Shown: positions 58,441 to 64,000 of the stretch, piece by piece
Position numbering within the stretch: the stretch's first letter is position 1
How the letters are laid out: each line of letters starts with the position of its first letter
DNA from: Rotaria sordida
Taxonomy: Eukaryota > Rotifera > Eurotatoria > Philodinida > Philodinidae
DNA: 64,000 nt
Direction: 5' to 3'
Assembly: GCA_905250125.1 (NCBI GenBank)
Contig: CAJNOL010000345.1
Span: forward strand, 60,993 to 124,992
Made by a program: the position numbers and the translations under genes
Notes under the pieces: generated by a model
Told to the model about the DNA's origin: nothing
Database searches by the model: none
Seen by the model: only the letters and a program-made list of their open reading frames with translations

Positions 58441-61400
58441 CTATAAATTATATAATAAATTCTTATAGATAAAAGACAAAAAAATTTTAAAATCGTACGA
58501 TTTTTTATTTGAAACATTTGATTCTACAGAATTATTGGTCATTAATTCTTCGTCTTCTTTACTGTCATTATCCAATGTATTAAGTTTTTGTAAATCATTT
58601 AAGATCATATCAAATCTAAATTAGGATTTAATTAAGCAGAAGTTGTTTTTTTTTTGTGTTAAATTTCATACTGTGCTTGAACTGTTGCTATTGATTTTTC
58701 AAGTGATTGATCAATTTCTTTTAATTCTTTATCAATATTCATTAATTGTTCATCTTGAAAAAAAAATTGTAAAATAAGAATCATGTTTTTTTCTTTGAAA
58801 AACATGGAATATACTTGATGTACTCGGAATTATTTTTGAATCATCATTCTGTAAACTAACCTTTGAAAACATTCAAAACAAAAAAAAATTTTACATATAA
58901 AATCAATAAATAAATCTTTCATTCTTACATCATCAATTATTTCTAATGATGGACAATATTCTAATAATTTTTCAATAGAATTTTCTACTTGAGAAAGAAA
59001 TGAATTGCCACTAATATTTAAAATAAAAAGTGAATTCATACGACGAATAACATTCTAATAGAAAAATAAATTATCTTTTTCTTTTGTATTATATATAAAT
59101 AAAGCTGTTAGTACAATCGTTGCAGCATTAAAATATGAAATACGATATAACTATTGTTGTTAATCATCCTTTTATTTAAAACATCAGAAATACAATAAGG
59201 AAGTAGTTTATTTATTATAACGAGACGTTATTGATATGCTGTCTTTGGTTGTATATTAGTAACGTCTGTCACAGTCTGTAACACTGGGAGGAGGAAATTG
59301 TTGCTAAGGCATCTGTCAAGATCTGTGATCAACGAGAGATGTTGTTAGAGATGTCTGTGATAGTCTGTTGATCACGTCTGTCATGGTATTTCACGTCTCC
59401 ATGGTAACGTGTGTCATAGTCAGTGACCAAGAAATCATAATAGGCATTTTTCCATAGATCAGATGGATATGTGTCTTTTAAACTTAGAAAGACCTTATTT
59501 CCTGCTAAATATTGCATTATCATCTCTTAAATATCAATATAATTTGTAAAAGTCAAATTTGAAAAAAGTCGTTTTTATTGATAAATCACTACAAGAGACT
59601 CTTATCCTGTGTATATGAGGAAAACGTTCATTATAAGACTAATAAATTTTACGTCATTCGATGCGGATTCCAAATATGAAATTAGTCTTTAATAAAAAAG
59701 TTTCTATGTCAGGAGAAATCAGTAGTATCTTGAAAATCTTTAGCTTAGATCAGGAACCGTCTCGTTGATTCACTCTAATGCTATATCGGTGTTATGGGTG
59801 GAGAGATATTCTGTGGAAGTTTCATCCGATTTGAACTTGTGGAAAATTGTACAAATTTATTAGACTAAACATATGTTTCCGTAAAATTATTCGATGTTAA
59901 AGAAGAATGACTTCTTTTTTGAACCCCAACCAGATAAAAACGAATGTTGTTTTTACGAATCGATCGAGTGAAAAATACAGTTTTAGATTATATGTCATTT
60001 CTTCGGGGATATTTTTTTTATTATTGTTTTTTGTTTAACCCTTTACGGCCGGCCACCAGAAGATGGCAAGCAAAAAATTCTTCTTCTATGTATCCTTTGT
60101 CTCTTAGATGTGGAGGTTACCAAATTCCATCTTGGGGCTTAAAGAACTGATACTGAGCCGAATGCCAACATGTTACCTTTTGGCAACATCCGGCCGTAAG
60201 GGTACAAAAAGTTGGAAAAAGTGAATTGTTTTTTCGCGATGAAAGTCCAATAATTTGCTGTTAGTTTCAATCCGGATTGTCAAACAAAAGCATACTTTGT
60301 TCATCTGCCAATCTCTTACGACCTGAATGTGAAATATATTTCCATAATACTTAAAAACTTTCCGAAATAGTGCAAATTTCACCTATTTTCCTTAGGGAAG
60401 CTAATGAATTTAGTAAGATTTTAACAAGATTAGTAATGTGTTATAGTAGTCTGAATAGAAATACTATGATGTGCTATAAATCGTGTCAGAATCTCGCTGA
60501 ATTTATTAGCTCCTTTAGAAAAAATAGGTGAAATTTGCGCTATTTCGGAAAGTTTTGAGTATTATGGGAATATATTTCACATTAAGGCTGTAAGAGATTG
60601 GCTAATGAACAAAGTATGCTTTTGTTTGACAATCCGCATTAGAACTAACAGCAAATTATTGGACTTCCATTACGAAAAAATAATTCACTTTTTCCAACTT
60701 TTTATACCCTTACGGCCGGATGTTGCCAAAAGGCAACATTCTTGCACTCTGTTCTTCGAGTAAGCTGAACAATTCATCTTATTGGTATAATAGTTAATGG
60801 GTCTGGAGAGGAAAATTAACCACTAGTTACTTCTCGCATCAAATGCTCGGACAAATGGAAAACAGATCATTTCGATTCTGGAGCTGTTTTGGGTGTTGGC
60901 AGGAGAATTCATCCTTCTCGCCAGTAATAGCTTTCTCCTTTGATGAAAAGGCATAGAATTGCTCTAAAATACATGTAGTTAATTATCAAACCGCTTCAGG
61001 AACTATATCTCATCGCTTTGAGATAAATCCTAAGATGATATTGACAAAATGTTGCCATTTGGCAACATCCGGCCGTAACGGGTTAAAGTAGCAAAGGCTT
61101 CCTATTCCTTATTAGCGTCATTTTTCTGTAAGGTTTTCTCTGTATTTTTCGAGTAATGCTAATAACATGAACAAAAACTTTTATGCTATTAAACAATTCA
61201 TAGGTCGGAGTATATGTTGTCCTATTTAAGCCATTATAAAGTACACTTTCAATTTCTCGTCTCATGTCTGTGTAGATGCCCACTGTGCATAGGGAGAGGT
61301 GCAAACTTCTATTCTATATTGTTTAACACTCCTTTTAGGTCGTATTTCACAAAAATCTTACAATATCATCCCAAGAATTAATACGATTATTCGATATATC

Positions 61401-63655
61401 AAGATATTGTAAATCAATAAGTTTATCAAATGTATTTGGTAATAAATTAATTTGATTATTATTTAAATCAAGTTCATTTAAATGTATAAGAGTCGATAAT
61501 ATTTGTATATCTTGAATATGATTATTAGCTAAACGAAGAATACGTAATGATGGTAAATTTTTTAATGATGTTATATTAATAAGTTCATTATTTGATAAAT
61601 CAAGATCAATTAAATAACGAAGATTACGAAATTGATTTGGTAAAGTTTTTAAATAACAATGACATGCACGTAAATCTGTTATAGATGAAAGTGTATTAAT
61701 AAACTAAAACAAAAAGCGAACAGATTAAAATTCATTTAAATATAAAATAAAAAAATTTTAATTTTGTTTTCTTTTTTTTTTACATCAAGATTTTCTATTG
61801 TACAATCGGATATATCAAGAGTTTTAAGTTGAGATAATTTTAATACTTCATCTGATCGAATTAGTGAGAGTTTATTAGAATCTATACGAAGTGATTGTAA
61901 ACGAGTTAGATATATAAGACCAGAACCTAATAGAAAACAATAATCTGATTCATCAAATGCATCAGAATATAATTTACCAATTGATTGAATTTCATTATAT
62001 TGTAATTGAAGAATTTGTAATTGATTTAAACTAAACAAAATAATATAAATCAATGATCTGTTATATTTTTTTAAAATAAAATGGAACAAATACTCTATAA
62101 GACTATCAATACTAGAGAAGGTAAGACGTATAGATGAATATTTACTCTACTAAACTTAAAGACATTATGCAGACTTTGAAGATGAATTATTTACTGGAAT
62201 ACTTTACGAACAAATCTATTCATGATCAGAAATTCGAAAAATATAATCGATTCATTGTAAAATGAACTATATCTATGGAGATTGTAGATGAACAGAAGAC
62301 TTCCATCAGTGCCCTGTTCACAACTCCACACCCACATCCGCGAGCAAGTGTTCGACTCTCATTTGTAAATGCAAACGTATATAGTAGATACTCTTTTTAA
62401 ACTCTAATAGAGTTTGTTACAAACTCTATTAAAGTCGATAAAAAAAATGGCGAAACAAAGATCTAGGGGCTGAGTTTTTCAGCCCATCTAAAGTAGCTTA
62501 ACATAAATTTGATATATAAAAACTAGCTAAAAGAAAGTTCAGAGATATATATGCAGATTTATTTTGTGAAATCATGTTGCTAACAAATGAAATTGTTCAT
62601 ATATGGAATTCTAATGGAAATCATTTCATTCTCGTGTGCACTCATTGACTCAAATAATGAATTGAAGTTTTTTTTTATCTCGATATTTATTTTTAATAAA
62701 AATCAATAAAGTTTCTTTTCTTGATAAAAACTAGCAAGTTTTCGAAATATTTCTTTCAATTTATGAATTATTATATTAATAAAATATGTTAATCGAAAAC
62801 AGATTCTATTGAATCAGAAAAGTTATTTTTTGTTGTTGTAAAACTTCAATATAATTAATAAAAGCTCGTAAAATGAATTTAATAATCAAAATAAACTGAT
62901 GTACCATGTAAATATATCTATGCCAGGATATCTCATGATAGTAGAATTCTTCATACTGTCTATTATAATTTATGAAAAAGAAAAGATTCAATTTTATAAC
63001 TACAGATTTCAAATAGATTAACAGTTGTAGTTTATAATAAGATACCATTCAAGATTTTCAATTCGTTCAATTTTATTTCCATATAATTTTAATTCACGTA
63101 AATTCTAAAAGAATAATAAAAGAAAAAAATATATGTATATCTTTTACAATGATTCATATGTAATTATTTTACCAATAGATTTCTTAAGTTTTCAATACGT
63201 GTTAAATTATTACATGAAAGATCTAACATTTGTAATTTACTAAACTAATAAAATAAAAAAAATACAATGTATTTTAGATTTTTACATAGAATTTATCTAA
63301 TTACTTGAGATAAATTCGGTATTGTAACAAGTCCTCGTGCATGTAAACAAAGTTCATTGACCATTGCCGGATGAAGATTTTTAATGTCATCAAGCTATAT
63401 AAACAATATTTCTCTAGAAAAAAAAAGAATGAAAAAGAAAACAGAGAAATTTACAAGTATTTCATTATTTAATTGTGAATTTTTGTTTGTTACAAGTGGT
63501 TGAAGACGTTCTTGTTTAGATTTTAATGATGTTGTACCAGTAAAACTACATGTTTTTGAACGAGATAACGTTGAAAGTTGTTTTGTTGATCCACAAGATT
63601 GTGTTTGTGTTGTTGGTGAAATACCTGATGAACATCGTTTATTATTAGATGACAT
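58441..63655 (-). CDS. Leucine-rich-repeat protein with SDS22-type repeats and C-terminal coiled coil (ten exons)
   Basis: Exons are 63655-63455, 63394-63305, 63244-63173, 63104-63046, 62030-61784, 61703-61362, 59054-58929, 58860-58815, 58753-58672 and 58615-58441, with matching phases, giving 479 aa. Residues 1-67 are Ser/Thr-rich and basic. From about residue 80 to 380 run LRRs of the pattern LxxLDLSxNxLxxIxxL: LQMLDLSCNNLTRIENL, LRELKLYGNKIERIENLE, LQSLRIDSNKLSLI, LIDLDLSNNELINITSL, LRILRLANNHIQDIQIL, LNELDLNNNQINLLP and LQYLDISNNRI. They close with an LRR-cap-like CPSLEIIDD. A charged helical segment (KELKEIDQSLEKSIATVQ) and an acidic tail follow. This is an intracellular scaffold type common in ciliary and phosphatase-regulating proteins; the exact orthologue was not recognised. 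It starts 103 bp after DNAAF6, 11 nt past an acceptor. Its 2.3-kb intron contains an inserted element. Confidence 0.85.
59220..59420. repeat. Degenerate ACGTCTGTCA-type repeats in an LRR-gene intron
   Basis: The segment repeats ACGTCTGTCA(C/T)(A/G)GTCTGT-like strings with variation: AACGTCTGTCACAGTCTGT, GATGTCTGTGATAGTCTGT, CACGTCTGTCATGG, ACGTGTGTCATAGTCAGTGA. On the minus strand a 64-codon frame passes through it, but there is no sign of splicing to the flanking exons. Confidence 0.45.
60039..61082. mobile_element. TTAA-flanked element with nested inverted repeat (piggyBac-type ends) in an LRR-gene intron
   Basis: TTAA occurs at both ends (60035-60038 and 61083-61086). The ends are inverted: left CCCTTTACGGCCGG, right (reverse complement) CCCGTTACGGCCGG. 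Inside is a second large inverted repeat: arms about 60171-60398 and 60517-60741, with GGCAACATCCGGCCGTAAGG on the left and its complement on the right, and AAGCATACTTTGTTCAT and CCAATAATTTGCTGTTAG also inverted. The hairpin TGTTGCC..GGCAACA adjoins each CCGGCCGTAA copy. Thus the right-end sequence occurs three times, as if one element had been duplicated or nested in another. No transposase remains. Confidence 0.78.
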
Positions 63656-63666
63656 TGAAATTTTAT

Positions 63667-63752
63667 CTGAAAACAAAACATGATTCCGTATAATTTTCTT
63701 CTTCTTTTTTTTATTTTGAATACACGAAACAAAAACAAAAAAACATTTTATT
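63667..63752 (-). promoter_or_regulatory. Polyadenylation hexamer followed by a splice-acceptor-like site between DNAAF6 and the LRR gene
   Basis: On the minus strand, 7 bases after the DNAAF6 stop lies AATAAA (63752-63747). About 80 bases further is a pyrimidine-rich acceptor TTTTGTTTTCAG ending at 63667, with the LRR ATG 11 bases later at 63655. No open donor lies between them, so cis-splicing from within the gap is not obvious. Confidence 0.55.
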
Positions 63753-63758
63753 CTGAAT

Positions 63759-64000
63759 TTAAAAATTGAAATCATCATATTCTCGAACAAGTTTCAGTGT
63801 TACTTGAAGTAAACATTTATCTTTATCCCATTTTGCTTGAGAATTATCAGGATCAACAGGATGAGGTAATGATAATGCTAGACGACTAAAGAAAATATAA
63901 TAATACAAATAACAATAAGAAAAAAGCATATGAAAGCTTTTACTATTTCGGACAGCGGCAATCAAGAAATGACTTTTTTATATCCAAAATAATATCACTT
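63759..64000 (-). CDS. DNAAF6: DNAAF6 / PIH1D3-like axonemal dynein assembly factor, C-terminal part (partial)
   Basis: Two exons are visible: 64000-63944 (running off the window) and 63885-63759, across a 58-bp intron (ta|gtaaaag .. ctttag|t, phase 2). The product ends in a CS-type beta domain: DIILDIKKSFLDCRCPKYR, LALSLPHPVDPDNSQAKWDK, then LLQVTLKLVREYDDFNF and TAA. The phrases PKY.L.L.LPHPVD and REYDDFNF are characteristic of the PIH1D3/DNAAF6 C-terminus. This factor works with HSP90 in the cytoplasm to pre-assemble axonemal dynein arms, so it should be expressed in ciliated cells. PIH1D2 is the nearest alternative. The N-terminal PIH domain lies beyond the window. Confidence 0.85.

Noticed and set aside
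59329..59523. 64-codon minus-strand frame in the LRR intron
   Set aside because: It consists largely of degenerate GTCTGTCA-type repeats and would not join the flanking exons in phase with proper splice sites.
1..64000. CRISPR arrays, prokaryotic operons or rRNA genes
   Set aside because: No regularly spaced short repeats, Shine-Dalgarno-led gene strings or conserved rRNA segments were seen.

Overview
This window is animal nuclear DNA: very AT-rich, with intron-containing genes. Most introns are 50-80 bp with GT..AG ends, between compact exons. A few introns are 0.5-2.3 kb, some of them carrying mobile-element debris. The gene set is metazoan: TMEM181, PTF1A, MFSD12, a neuronal-calcium-sensor EF-hand protein, a pepsin-type aspartic protease, rhodopsin-class GPCRs, a Ly6/uPAR protein and an axonemal dynein assembly factor. 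Together with the many small fold-back/MITE-like elements and a possible trans-spliced gene pair, this is most consistent with a bdelloid rotifer (for example Rotaria or Adineta). The species is inferred, not proven. Exon boundaries were set by eye from reading frame, splice dinucleotides and remembered family conservation, so individual boundaries may be off by a few bases.

Layout. 1-400 (+): 3' end of a glycine-rich repeat protein. 1310-4479 (+): TMEM181, N-terminal part not found. 5516-6976 (-): a Q/H-rich protein of unknown function. 8512-8898 (-): secreted, probably GPI-anchored Ly6/uPAR protein. 9347-10040: a decayed piggyBac element with TTAA ends. 10.0-14.1 kb: intergenic, with a 720-bp fold-back. 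14174-17086 (-): two-exon PTF1A transcription factor. 17.1-21.3 kb: intergenic. 21320-22450 (-): B-box/coiled-coil TRIM-like protein. 24.6-25.1 kb: an inverted duplication with related open frames on both arms. 26860-29618 (-): seven-exon MFSD12 transporter with a TA-flanked MITE in its third intron. About 31.0 kb (+): a short Cys/His-rich exon. 31.97-32.55 kb: fold-back. 32828-33969 (-): NCS/KChIP-type calcium sensor. 35.9-37.1 kb: one fold-back followed by a four-copy nested palindrome. 37470-38449 (+): orphan GPCR, with a decayed copy of its last exon near 40.4 kb. 41770-42492: pogo/Tigger-type element. 43603-45341 (+): membrane-anchored aspartic protease. 47516-48733 (-): RYamide/NPY-like peptide GPCR. 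51.9-52.8 kb: fold-back with nearly identical arms. 53500-54194: hAT element with a perfect 8-bp target duplication. 55.8-56.4 kb: fold-back. 57.2-57.7 kb: diverged direct repeat. 58441-63655 (-): ten-exon leucine-rich-repeat protein whose 2.3-kb intron holds a TTAA-flanked element. 63759-64000 (-): 3' end of DNAAF6/PIH1D3, only 103 bp upstream of the LRR gene on the same strand.

The genes do not form one pathway. The best candidate for cooperation is the DNAAF6-LRR pair. They are co-oriented and about 100 bp apart, with a polyadenylation hexamer right after the first stop and a strong splice acceptor 11 bases before the second ATG. That is the layout expected of a polycistronic, spliced-leader trans-spliced unit. 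The other recurrent theme is the number of independent inverted-repeat elements, at least eight in 64 kb, most without coding capacity.
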